A stretch of DNA of 64,000 nucleotides from Francisella frigiditurris (GTDB lineage: Bacteria; Pseudomonadota; Gammaproteobacteria; Francisellales; Francisellaceae), in assembly GCF_001880225.1 (NCBI RefSeq), contig NZ_CP009654.1, forward strand, positions 186,001-250,000. The letters are read 5' to 3'. The translations under genes were made by a program, and so were the position numbers. Under the pieces are notes generated by a model, which saw only the letters and a list, made by a program, of their open reading frames with translations, had not been told where the DNA came from and did no database searches. Position 1 is the first letter of the stretch. Every line of letters begins with the position of its first letter. Shown here piece after piece: positions 1-9,846 of the stretch.

Positions 1-2
1 TT

Positions 3-869
3 AAAGAACATTGCCCAGAGATGGAAATTGAGACATTTGTGCATGGCTCTTTATGTATGGCATATTCAGGTAGATGTTTGTTATCTGGTTACTATAGCCA
101 CAGAGATCCTAATCAAGGGGTTTGTAATAATGCTTGTAGAAACAATTATAAAATAGCAGAAGCAAAACAAAATGACTGGGGTGATTATGAACCTGTACAA
201 CCCACGCTTGGTATTGGGACACCTTTAGATAAAGTCCTGTTAATAGAAAATGATAAAGAACCAGGTCAATATAATCCCATGTTTGAAGATGAGCATGGAA
301 CATATATCATGAACTCAAAAGATCTAAGAGCTATTCAACATGTTGAGTATCTAACAAAAATGGGGATTGATTGCTTTAAAATAGAGGGGAGAACAAAATC
401 ATTCTTCTATGCTGCAAGAACTGCTCAACTTTATGATCAAGCCATTAAAGATGCTATTGCTGGAAAACCATTTGATATGACTTTAATGGACAAGCTTGAA
501 GGACTTGCACACCGTGGATATACAGAAGGTTTTTACCGTCGTCATGTGCATGATGAATATCAAAAATATGAAAATTCAGACTCTAGAAGCAATACTCAGC
601 AATTTGTTGGGGAAGTTACTAATTTTGATGAACATACAGGCTGTGCAACTATTAGTGTTAGAAATAAAATAATTATCGGTGACAGCATAGAATTAATGCT
701 CCCTTCTGGAAGTCGAGAAATTATTCTTGATAATATGACTGATAAAGATGGAAATCATATGGAAGAGGCAAAAGGAAGCGGATATGAAGCAAAAATTAGG
801 TTTGACAATGTAAGTCCTGAAGATATGAAGTTTGCTTTATTAATTAGAAACCTTCCTCAAGAACAATAA
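3..869 (+). CDS. trhP: tRNA 5-hydroxyuridine synthesis protein TrhP (YegQ, peptidase U32 family), 5'-truncated by window edge
   Basis: The reading frame is open from base 3, so this is the C-terminal 288 residues or so of a roughly 450-residue protein; the Met at base 21 is internal. The segment MEIETFVHGSLCMAYSGRC followed by DPNQGVCNNACRNNY is the hallmark of U32 proteins of the YegQ/TrhP group, and HVEYLTKMGIDCFKIEGRTKS is the next conserved block (written here as part of one stretch ending at residue ~120). Family members are needed for prephenate-dependent hydroxylation of U34 in certain tRNAs; they act in the cytosol. The conserved Cys residues are seen here and are probable metal or Fe-S ligands (inference). 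The C-terminal ~90 residues form a beta-barrel-like domain typical of the family. Confidence 0.88.
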   Translation, partial: KEHCPEMEIETFVHGSLCMAYSGRCLLSGYYSHRDPNQGVCNNACRNNYKIAEAKQNDWGDYEPVQPTLGIGTPLDKVLLIENDKEPGQYNPMFEDEHGTYIMNSKDLRAIQHVEYLTKMGIDCFKIEGRTKSFFYAARTAQLYDQAIKDAIAGKPFDMTLMDKLEGLAHRGYTEGFYRRHVHDEYQKYENSDSRSNTQQFVGEVTNFDEHTGCATISVRNKIIIGDSIELMLPSGSREIILDNMTDKDGNHMEEAKGSGYEAKIRFDNVSPEDMKFALLIRNLPQEQ

Positions 870-873
870 GAGT

Positions 874-993
874 TTAATTTGCAAAAAACAATTGATAAAT
901 AATAATTAAAACCAGAATAAATATTCCAAAGTATCTCATTCCAGCTGTCTTTTGCCAGCCTTCTTTATACCATTCCCAAAATGATCTAAACAT
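874..993 (-). CDS. 39-aa single-pass membrane small protein, unrecognised
   Basis: A short ORF that begins ATG at 993, 13 bp after the stop of the upstream Bcr/CflA gene, and ends TAA at 874. It reads MFRSFWEWYKEGWQ..., then one hydrophobic helix (GIFILVLIIIYQLFFA), then a terminal Asn. A GAGAGAA ribosome-binding site lies about 5 bases before the ATG. The layout, an aromatic/basic amphipathic N-terminus plus one transmembrane helix, is that of a small membrane accessory protein. Tight spacing suggests translation coupled to the exporter gene. I know no family for it. It runs convergent to trhP, whose stop is 4 bp away. Confidence 0.6.
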   Translation of the reverse strand: MFRSFWEWYKEGWQKTAGMRYFGIFILVLIIIYQLFFAN

Positions 994-1006
994 ACTATTC
1001 TCTCAA

Positions 1007-2203
1007 CTATTTAGTTAACACTCTACTTTCTTCATTTCTACCTAATATTAGTAACAATATAAAAGTCAGGCTAGACATTACTAACATTGATATAGCTATA
1101 GGCAAATTTGTTGTTGCAGGAAATAGCATAGCAACACTTCCCACCAGGCCACTTATAGAAAACTCTAATGTGCCAAACATCGCTGAAGCAACTCCTGCTA
1201 TTTCAAAAAAAGGTTCCATACTCCCACTAGCACCTGTACCAGATGTTAAAGCACAACCAAATGTTGCAAAAAAACATGGTGCAAAGAACCCCCACAAACT
1301 AAGTCCAGAAACAAAATATACAAAAGATGATAATATCCCAGCAAAGAAAATACACCCAACACCTAAAAGAGCTGTTCGACGAACACCAAGTATATTTACT
1401 ATAAATCCAGAGAATATAGAACCTACTAAATAAGCTACACCAGCTAAACCAAACATTATATATATCTTCGATATAGGGTATCCAAGATAATTAATAATAT
1501 AAGGTGTCATCGAAAACAATATAAAGAAAGAAGACATACCCGAGACTGCAGTCAAAGAATAAGCCCAAAACTGTAATGATTTTGTAACAGTTAGGTATCT
1601 TGAAAAAATTGTCATTGAAACTTTTTTCCTTCTCTCAACAGGCAAGCTTTCTTTAACGAAGAAAACTGTCATCAAGACTGAAAAAAGTGCCAAAATCGAC
1701 AAAAATACAAATGCTGACTGCCAACTAAAATATGTAGTCAAGATAACTCCTATTAATGGACCTAGAATAGGAGAAATAGAAATTATTGCATTTATAAAAC
1801 TATAGATCATTGAGCTTTTTTTACCAGAATACGCATCTCTAACCACTGCAAAAGCAACTACCGACATTCCACAACAGCCAAATGCTTGAATCACTCTTGA
1901 CACAATCAGAGATTCTATATTTGGTGAAAGAGCACAAAGCACTGAACCTAGTAAAAATAATAACGTAGATAAAAGCATTATTTTAAATCTACCAAACTGA
2001 TCAGACAAGGGTCCTAAAAACAACTGTCCAACGCCTGTGACTATTAAAAATAATGATAGCGTTACTTGGACCATAGACTGAGTCGTATTTAAACTCTCTT
2101 TCATATCCGGTAAAACTGGCATATAAACATCCATTGCTAAAGCAAAAGCAAAGACCATTGGCCCCAGAATTAGAACTGTCTTAAGAGGCGAATATTTCCA
2201 CAT
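1007..2203 (-). CDS. MFS drug exporter, Bcr/CflA family
   Basis: 398 residues with about 12 hydrophobic helices. The N-terminal ALAMDVYMPVLPDM (acidic residue in TM1) and the motif GPLSDQFGR in the TM2-TM3 loop are characteristic of the Bcr/CflA/MdfA drug:H+ antiporter branch of the major facilitator superfamily, acting in the inner membrane. The start ATG at 2203 has an ideal AGGAGG site five bases upstream. Likely cotranscribed with the downstream 39-aa peptide. Divergent from nhaD. The substrate cannot be told from sequence. Confidence 0.88.
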   Translation of the reverse strand: MWKYSPLKTVLILGPMVFAFALAMDVYMPVLPDMKESLNTTQSMVQVTLSLFLIVTGVGQLFLGPLSDQFGRFKIMLLSTLLFLLGSVLCALSPNIESLIVSRVIQAFGCCGMSVVAFAVVRDAYSGKKSSMIYSFINAIISISPILGPLIGVILTTYFSWQSAFVFLSILALFSVLMTVFFVKESLPVERRKKVSMTIFSRYLTVTKSLQFWAYSLTAVSGMSSFFILFSMTPYIINYLGYPISKIYIMFGLAGVAYLVGSIFSGFIVNILGVRRTALLGVGCIFFAGILSSFVYFVSGLSLWGFFAPCFFATFGCALTSGTGASGSMEPFFEIAGVASAMFGTLEFSISGLVGSVAMLFPATTNLPIAISMLVMSSLTFILLLILGRNEESRVLTK

Positions 2204-2353
2204 AAAACCTCCTTAAAAATATTATTATTATTTTAAATTTGAAAATATTGGGCAGTAATTGTACCAAAATAGTAAATATTTAACATCACAAATAATTAGA
2301 ATCTAATATCTTAATGTTATAATTGTTTCCAAATAAATATTTTTATATAAATA
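2204..2353. promoter_or_regulatory. Divergent intergenic region between MFS gene and nhaD, with TATAAT box for nhaD
   Basis: 150 bp of AT-rich sequence separate the two divergent starts. On the plus strand a perfect TATAAT lies at 2318-2323, about 30 bp before the nhaD ATG; a weak -35 candidate (TTAGAA, 2296-2301) sits 16 bp upstream. No coding potential or RNA motif was seen. Confidence 0.4.
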
Positions 2354-3772
2354 ATGTCTAGAAAAATACTGTTTTTATTAATATCACTTCTACTTCCCAT
2401 ATTCTCTTTCGCTGGAGAATCTAGTACCAATACTATGGATGCAACTACTCATACTTTAGCAATAATAGCAGTATTAGTTTTTATTATAACTTATCTTCTA
2501 GTAATGACTGAGGATGTCACTCATTTAAACAAGTCAAAACCAGTGATTATCGGAGCGGGATTAATATGGATCTTAGTTGCTTTAGTTGGAAAAGAGTTAG
2601 GTGCAAGCAATATTGTTAATGAAAACTTCAACCACATCATGGTTGAGTATGGAGAGCTATTATTATTTTTAGTAGTTGCTATGGCATACATAAACCTTCT
2701 TGAAGATAGAAATGTATTTGATAAATTAAAAAGCATTCTATTAAGATCTGGTTGTGGTTACCTCACTATTTTTTGGCTAACTGGTATAATCTCATTTTTC
2801 CTTTCAGCTGTTGCTGATAATTTAACTACCGCGTTAGTAATGAGTACCGTAGTGCTTGCTATAGGCAAAAATAATACAAAATTTATAACAATGGCTTGTG
2901 TAAACGTTGTTATTGCATCTAATGCAGGTGGTGCTTTCTCTCCTTTTGGAGATATAACAACATTAATGGTATGGCAGTCAGGTGCTGTTAAATTCACAGA
3001 ATTTTTTGCAATCTTTATCCCATCGCTTGTCAATTTCTTAGTCCCTGCGATTATAATGAGTATATTTTTACCAAAAATGCAGGCTCAAACCATTATCGAA
3101 GAAAGGGTTGCGTTTAAAAGGGGCGCTATAGTTATAATAATTCTATTTATCCTCACCATCGCTACAGCTGTAGCATTTGAACATTTATTACATTTACCTC
3201 CTGCATTAGGAATGATGACTGGCCTTGGATATGTAATGATATTTGACTACTTATATGGTAGAAAACTAATAAGAGAAAACAAAGATCTACCTCATGCACA
3301 TAAAATGCATCCTCATGCCTTTGATATTTTTCAAAATATAAAAAATGCTGAATGGGATACTTTATTATTTTTCTATGGAATTTTAGTTGCTGTGCAAGGT
3401 TTAGCAACTCTAGGCTACTTAGGAATTGCCTCTCAATATATTTATACTGATATGCAATCAATAGCTCCAAATTTATTTTCAGCACACACTCAAGCAAATA
3501 CAATAATAGGAATACTATCAGCGGTAGTTGATAATATCCCTGTAATGTTCGCTGTATTAAGTATGCACCCTGTTATGGAGCATTCTCAATGGCTATTAGT
3601 AACTCTAACTGCTGGCGTTGGTGGAAGCTTGTTATCCATAGGTTCAGCCGCTGGGGTAGCTGTAATGGGTAAATCTAAAGGCAAATATACATTCATGGGA
3701 CATTTAAAATGGACTTGGGTAATAGCTATCGGGTATTTTGCAAGTATTATAGTTCACTTACTTATTAATTAA
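2354..3772 (+). CDS. nhaD: Na+/H+ antiporter NhaD
   Basis: 472 residues. An N-terminal hydrophobic signal-like segment is followed by many membrane helices. The family-defining blocks are visible: VADNLTTALVMSTVV, NAGGAFSPFGDITTLMVWQ, AVVDNIPVMFAVL, and near the C-terminus GGSLLSIGSAAGVAVMG. These place it in the NhaD branch of the ion-transporter (ArsB/NhaD) superfamily, which exports Na+ or Li+ in exchange for H+ at the inner membrane. The paired Asp-Asn motifs in the two pseudo-repeats are the probable ion-binding sites. Its 3' end overlaps the convergent ABC gene by 8 bp. A second Na+/H+ antiporter, nhaA, lies at 52.9 kb. Confidence 0.9.
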   Translation: MSRKILFLLISLLLPIFSFAGESSTNTMDATTHTLAIIAVLVFIITYLLVMTEDVTHLNKSKPVIIGAGLIWILVALVGKELGASNIVNENFNHIMVEYGELLLFLVVAMAYINLLEDRNVFDKLKSILLRSGCGYLTIFWLTGIISFFLSAVADNLTTALVMSTVVLAIGKNNTKFITMACVNVVIASNAGGAFSPFGDITTLMVWQSGAVKFTEFFAIFIPSLVNFLVPAIIMSIFLPKMQAQTIIEERVAFKRGAIVIIILFILTIATAVAFEHLLHLPPALGMMTGLGYVMIFDYLYGRKLIRENKDLPHAHKMHPHAFDIFQNIKNAEWDTLLFFYGILVAVQGLATLGYLGIASQYIYTDMQSIAPNLFSAHTQANTIIGILSAVVDNIPVMFAVLSMHPVMEHSQWLLVTLTAGVGGSLLSIGSAAGVAVMGKSKGKYTFMGHLKWTWVIAIGYFASIIVHLLIN

Positions 3773-5429
3773 ACTGCTGTAACTCTAATATTTTAGAGTG
3801 AAACTTTCTCGCTCTTTCATTATGGCTAACTGTAATAAATGCCATATGCTTTTCTTTCAGTAGTTGATATATTTTTTCCTCTGATTTTGCATCAACATTT
3901 GAAGTAGCTTCATCTAATAAAACTAAATCATATTTTTTAATAAAAATTTTACAGAAACGTAATTTTTGCTGTTCTCCTGATGATAGAATGTTTCTCCAAT
4001 CATACTTAGTGCCTATAAACTTTTTCAAACATCCTAGCTCTAAAATATCCAATATCTTTTCAAACTCTTCATCTGATGGAATATTTACAAATGATGGATA
4101 AAAAATAGCTCTTTTGAAGTCATCTTCTGGGAAATAAGGTTTTTGTGCCAAGAATAAAGTTTTTGGAAATTTATTAAAGATAATCTCGCCAAGGAAAAAG
4201 TCACTATGTCCATTTATAACTCTTAATAAACTAGTCTTCCCTAATCCAGTCCTACCATGTATAAATAAGCTATCCGCTTCAAACAAAGAAAAACTTAACC
4301 CTTCCAGCAACGTATCTACTTGTCTAGTTATTGAAACATTATTGAGTTTTAATAACTCTTTTTGCTCTGGATTAATTATTCTTAATCTATCCTCTTTAAC
4401 GTCTTCATCCATAGACTTCTTTAACTCAGAAAGCCTAGTAATATTAGCCCTCAATTCAGCTAAATTATCATAAGAATATACAAAAAATAACATAGGAAAA
4501 ATTGCTTGCATAAAAGCCGAATTAACCTGCATCATCTGACCAAAACTAAGTTCCTTAGCAAAGTATCTTGGAAGAGCTAATATACTACCCAAAATAGCGT
4601 ATATTTGTGTAAAAAAAGTCGAAACAATATCTATCTTAGCCTGTCTAAAAGTCACACTATAAAAATTTTTTACAATTGAACTAAAGTTTCTTCTAGAAGT
4701 TAAATACTCCCTTTTTTCAGATTGATTATCATAAATAGAAGCCTTATTGTTTCTAACTACAGATAATTTATATCTAAAATCTGCTTCATATTTTTGTTGG
4801 TTATATAAGAGTTGTTTTAAAGGACTACCAACCTTAAAAACTAGCCACATATTTGTAAAACCAAGAATCACGGCTATCCAAAATAGGTATCCATGAATTT
4901 TAAATTCAGATCCCCATAGAGAAAAAGATAAAATTCCAGATAATCCCCACAATACTATCGAAAATGAGATAAATGAAGAAACACTACGAATAGTTCCTAA
5001 AAAAAAGTATTTTGACAATACAATAAGTTGCTGAATGTCATAACTAATCCTCTCTTCCGGATTATCATATGATTTTGAATCTTTTAAATAACTTTTTGTA
5101 CCTAGCCAATTCTTAACATAGTATTCGGTCAGAGGCTTTCTCATAAATATTGTAAAATACTGTCCAATAAAATATGCTAAAAAGCTATTAAGTAACATAA
5201 AGAAAATTATTACTGCAAAAATAATCAGCTGATGAATCAAAAGCGCTTTATCATACTGTTGAATAGCATTATAAAAATCAACGTTCCAGCTGTTTAAATA
5301 AACACTTAAACCAACGCTAGAGAATTCAAAAACAGTACAAATCATCAATAAGAAAATAGCTATAAAGCCACTTTTAGTTTTCCAAAATGGCGATGAGATA
5401 AGCCAATAATTCTTGAAAAAGCTTTTCAT
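3765..5429 (-). CDS. SbmA/BacA-like ABC transporter with fused ATPase (YddA type)
   Basis: 554 residues. The N-terminal ~330 residues hold about six membrane helices with the SbmA/BacA-family segment MRKPLTEYYVKNWL (residues 96-109) and the YDNPEERISYDI motif that follows. The C-terminal ABC domain has Walker A HGRTGLGKTS (391-400), signature LSSGEQQ (482-488), Walker B LVLLDEAT (502-509) and switch His 536. SbmA itself is a proton-driven peptide importer without an ATPase; forms carrying the ATPase, such as YddA and Mycobacterium Rv1819c, are transporters of peptides or cobalamin-like hydrophilic compounds (family knowledge). The stop of the upstream permease gene abuts this ATG, so the two are probably one operon. 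Substrate unknown. Confidence 0.85.
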   Translation of the reverse strand: MKSFFKNYWLISSPFWKTKSGFIAIFLLMICTVFEFSSVGLSVYLNSWNVDFYNAIQQYDKALLIHQLIIFAVIIFFMLLNSFLAYFIGQYFTIFMRKPLTEYYVKNWLGTKSYLKDSKSYDNPEERISYDIQQLIVLSKYFFLGTIRSVSSFISFSIVLWGLSGILSFSLWGSEFKIHGYLFWIAVILGFTNMWLVFKVGSPLKQLLYNQQKYEADFRYKLSVVRNNKASIYDNQSEKREYLTSRRNFSSIVKNFYSVTFRQAKIDIVSTFFTQIYAILGSILALPRYFAKELSFGQMMQVNSAFMQAIFPMLFFVYSYDNLAELRANITRLSELKKSMDEDVKEDRLRIINPEQKELLKLNNVSITRQVDTLLEGLSFSLFEADSLFIHGRTGLGKTSLLRVINGHSDFFLGEIIFNKFPKTLFLAQKPYFPEDDFKRAIFYPSFVNIPSDEEFEKILDILELGCLKKFIGTKYDWRNILSSGEQQKLRFCKIFIKKYDLVLLDEATSNVDAKSEEKIYQLLKEKHMAFITVSHNERARKFHSKILELQQFN

Positions 5430-7304
5430 CTAATCCGCCTTGTAAGGCACAGATATTACGACCCTTGTTGCTGAATTTTTATCTTTCCTATCCATTGCAG
5501 CAATAGCCATTTTTAGCATCCTAGAATTCTGATTATGCAATAAGAAGTGCCACCATTTTGTATTAACAACTTCAGGAATAATAACTACTGAATGACCTCT
5601 TTCAGCCTCTCTCAAGTCATTTTTACGTAATGTCTGTAGTACTGGAGCTATAAATGAATTATATACTGGTCTTAAGACTAAAAGCTTTTCGTCAAAACCT
5701 AAATTTTTCCATTGGTATTTAATTTGACTAATTTTCTCTTCATCTGAAGATACATACACTGGTGTAATATCATTAGATAAATTTCTAGCAAGTTGAAGAG
5801 CTTCTATTGTTCCTCTATGTATTCTAGATACTAATAAAACTATTTTAGGCTTAACCAAACCTTTTATTGAAGCTCCAACTACAGCCTCATCTATACTTAA
5901 TGCAAGATTAGCCTCTCTTATATCATAATGCTTTTTTGTTCTATAAAGCATAAACATGATTATTGGAGTTACTACAATAACTATCCAAATACCTTCAAAG
6001 AATTTACTTTCAACGATAGTCACGACAACTGCAAAAGTAGCTATACATCCTACTGTATTTAGAAATGCTCTTAAGCCCCAGCTCTTATAATATCTTTTAT
6101 TGTTATACCAATACTTTATAAGTCCTGCCTGACAAAGAGTAAAAGCTACAAATACACCAAAAGCATACAATGGAATAAGGTCTGTAACATTCGCATTAAA
6201 AACAATTATTAATATACCCGATAAGATAGTTAATGAAATAATTCCATTTTTAAATGCTAATCTATCTCCAAGTTTTTGTAATTGCTCAGGTAAATAACCA
6301 TCTTTACTTATAATAGCTGCAAGTCTAGGAAATCCAGTGAAGCAAGTGTTTGCTGCCATAAGCAATATTAAACAGGTCGCAGCTTGTAAGAAATAATATG
6401 CCACCCCATCACCAAAGATCATATGCCCCACCTGAGATAAAGCACTTTCCGCTTGCTGAGGTAATATTTGCATCTTTGCTGCTAAGAATGTAACTCCTGA
6501 AAACATTACCACAGATAATGCAATCATAAGACTTAAACCAACTATTGCTTTTTTCATTATAGGGAACTGATAGGTTGCTATCCCATTAGCATAAGATTCG
6601 ATACCTGTTAAAGCCGAACTACCTGATGAGAAAGCTCTAAGTATTAGTGTGATTGTTAGAACTGTAGAGGTATTCTGAATATGTTCTCTATATTCCTCTG
6701 AATAACTAAAAAACCCTAATGATCCAGTATAGTACTTATACATCCCTATCAAAATCATAACTAAAATAGCTATAACAAACATATACGTTGGCCATACAAA
6801 AGCTTTAGCTGTTGACCTAACTCCTCGAAGGTTTATTATCATAATAATTGCTAATAAAATTAGAGAAATCTCAACAGTATACTTATAGAAAATAGGAAAA
6901 GCCGAGCTTATTGCAAACGTAGCAGTCGATACAGATACAGCAACTGTCAATATATAATCAATAATTAGAGAAGCTGCTGTTAATAATAAAGTTTTTTCTC
7001 CAAAATTAGTTTTCACAACAGAGTAAGATCCACCGCCTTCTGGATGAGTCTTTATTACCTGAGCATAAGAAAATCCCATAAGTAATATCAACAATACCAC
7101 CATCAAACCAACTTCTAACGAATATTGCGCTATAGCTGTAGCCCCTGCTGCTGCAAGCACTATAAAAATCTCTGCTGTTGCATATGCTATAGATGATAAT
7201 GCATTAGAAGAAAGTATTGCAAAGCCAGAAAGTAAACCTAATTTCTGTTCTTGCTGCTCTGCACTAGGAATCGGTGAACCAAATATAAGATTTCTTATTT
7301 TCAT
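5430..7304 (-). CDS. APC-superfamily permease of the KimA (YdaO) potassium-importer type
   Basis: 624 residues: about 12 membrane helices (residues ~25-450) and a cytoplasmic C-terminal domain of ~165 residues that looks like a universal-stress/CCA-type alpha/beta fold. The N-terminus (QKLGLLSGFAILSSNALSS, then THPEGGGSYSVVK and IIDYILTVAVSVSTATFAI) matches from memory the Bacillus KimA/YdaO high-affinity K+ symporter very closely, including overall length. Annotations as 'amino acid permease' for this family are common. Placed in one run with the ABC gene (0-bp gap downstream) and obgE (12 bp upstream). Bacillus KimA is inhibited by c-di-AMP; whether any such control exists here is unknown. 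Confidence 0.8.
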   Translation of the reverse strand: MKIRNLIFGSPIPSAEQQEQKLGLLSGFAILSSNALSSIAYATAEIFIVLAAAGATAIAQYSLEVGLMVVLLILLMGFSYAQVIKTHPEGGGSYSVVKTNFGEKTLLLTAASLIIDYILTVAVSVSTATFAISSAFPIFYKYTVEISLILLAIIMIINLRGVRSTAKAFVWPTYMFVIAILVMILIGMYKYYTGSLGFFSYSEEYREHIQNTSTVLTITLILRAFSSGSSALTGIESYANGIATYQFPIMKKAIVGLSLMIALSVVMFSGVTFLAAKMQILPQQAESALSQVGHMIFGDGVAYYFLQAATCLILLMAANTCFTGFPRLAAIISKDGYLPEQLQKLGDRLAFKNGIISLTILSGILIIVFNANVTDLIPLYAFGVFVAFTLCQAGLIKYWYNNKRYYKSWGLRAFLNTVGCIATFAVVVTIVESKFFEGIWIVIVVTPIIMFMLYRTKKHYDIREANLALSIDEAVVGASIKGLVKPKIVLLVSRIHRGTIEALQLARNLSNDITPVYVSSDEEKISQIKYQWKNLGFDEKLLVLRPVYNSFIAPVLQTLRKNDLREAERGHSVVIIPEVVNTKWWHFLLHNQNSRMLKMAIAAMDRKDKNSATRVVISVPYKAD

Positions 7305-7316
7305 AGAAATAACACG

Positions 7317-8339
<1,023 letters not shown>

Positions 8340-8474
8340 TCAAATTTTATATATTTTATAAAGTCTAATTATATACCTTTGAAAAAAAATTATCAGTTGG
8401 TATTTTTTTCATTTGTCTTTATATGAATTATTATTCATAATTTATTTTTAAGATTAATCTCTTTTGCTAAAAAA

Positions 8475-8978
8475 ATGTATAAATACGATTTAACTTCAAG
8501 ACTATTGCACTGGATCAGCGTAATTCTAATATTTACAATGATCTGCTTAGGCTTTACTGCTGCTTTTACAAATAATTATTCCGTGATATGGTTTCATAAA
8601 TCTACTGGAATAACACTTTTGATAGTAATGACATTCCGCCTTATTTGGCGTTTTACAAAAATGCACAAGCCTGATTATGAAATTAAGATAGCTCTACCTA
8701 AACTTATTTTTGCCAAGTTTATTCACTTTATGCTTTACGCTAGCGTTTTCACAATGATTTTATCAGGCTGGTTATGTAGCTCTTTCGGTCATCATCCTGT
8801 ACCTTTTTGGGGCTTAGATGTCACTTTACCAGTTCCATTAATAAAACCAGTAGCTAGCTTTTTATGGAATATCCACACTACTACTATTTATGTACTAATT
8901 ACTTGTATAATTTTACATATTGCTGGAACTACTTATCATTTCATAAACAAAGATAAAATATTAGAGAGAATGCTTTAA
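8475..8978 (+). CDS. cybB: Cytochrome b561
   Basis: 167 residues with four transmembrane helices. His residues placed in helices (H12 in RLLHWISV, H41 in WFHKSTGI, and two more in the second half, IHTT and LHIAGTTYH) fit the four-haem-ligand pattern of bacterial cytochrome b561, a di-haem quinol:superoxide oxidoreductase or electron carrier of the inner membrane. It is monocistronic, convergent with the CPBP gene 2 bp away. Confidence 0.88.
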   Translation: MYKYDLTSRLLHWISVILIFTMICLGFTAAFTNNYSVIWFHKSTGITLLIVMTFRLIWRFTKMHKPDYEIKIALPKLIFAKFIHFMLYASVFTMILSGWLCSSFGHHPVPFWGLDVTLPVPLIKPVASFLWNIHTTTIYVLITCIILHIAGTTYHFINKDKILERML

Positions 8979-8980
8979 AA

Positions 8981-9839
8981 TTAAGTTATCCAAGCACTTT
9001 TTAATATAGGATAGGTTACAAATATAAATTGAGCCATATTTACAAAATAGTGGCAAATTATACTTACTTCTAATTTCTTAGTTTTTACATAACTAAATCC
9101 ATAAATTAAGCTTGCTATAAAAGCTAATATAGCAAAATTGACACCTGCAAAAATAATATGTATCACCGCAAACAGAATAGAGGTGACTAATACAGCTAGA
9201 ATATTTCCACTATATTTCGCTATGCTATTCTGAACAAAGCCTCTCCAAAATATCTCCTCAGGGATACACGTAAAAATCAGATTAACAACCGCAAATAACA
9301 AAGTTAATTTCGTTAATTTAAAGTCCCAATGTGCAAAACCTAACACAAAAATTATTGGAATTAAAACAACAATACTTATTAAACCATATAATAATCCAAA
9401 CTTAATAACTGAAGGTATTTCAGTAAACCTTGATAGTTCTATTTGAGTAGAAAACAAAAGTAAACCATACGGCCATCACCATCGAATCATAGTTAAGATA
9501 CAATGAAAAAGGTATAGCATCTTTTGATATATAAACATTATCTAATAATCTTAAATTATTAAAACCTGAGATTATATGGGCAGATAAAAGCAGCAAAAAT
9601 ACAAAAGCTAATAATGCTATAAAAATATGTATCAAAGGCTTTTTTAAAGAATTATTTAAACTGAGAGAAATAAATAGTGTAAGAAAAATTAATATTAACC
9701 CCTGTGGCCCAACTATCCCGACATTCAAAGCAAATATGATAGAAACTGCAAAAACTATGCCACTTATTGGTCGAAGCTCTTTTCTCCATAAAAGAAATAA
9801 AGCTAATACAATTAGAATATAGGGTAAATAAACACTCAC
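8981..9839 (-). pseudogene. CPBP-family intramembrane metalloprotease, split by an apparent frameshift
   Basis: Two overlapping ORFs read as one protein. The 5' half (9420-9839, 139 aa) starts with ATG and has several membrane helices; the 3' half (8981-9457) has the CPBP/Abi core: EEIFWRGF (EExxxR), HIIF, and HYFVN. The 3' half has no ribosome-binding site and only a TTG start, but its frame continues upstream as WPYGLLLFSTQIELSRF. Skipping one base near 9470 would join NYDSMVMA to YGLLLFSTQ and give a ~285-residue protein of normal length. Homologues are membrane proteases (e.g. Rce1-like) with varied roles. This is either a real inactivating indel or a sequencing error. Confidence 0.7.
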
Positions 9840-9846
9840 TTAAATT

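Noticed and set aside
3162-3503. 113-aa ORF opposite nhaD
   Set aside because: Antisense shadow of a conserved membrane protein; low-complexity Leu/Ile-rich product.
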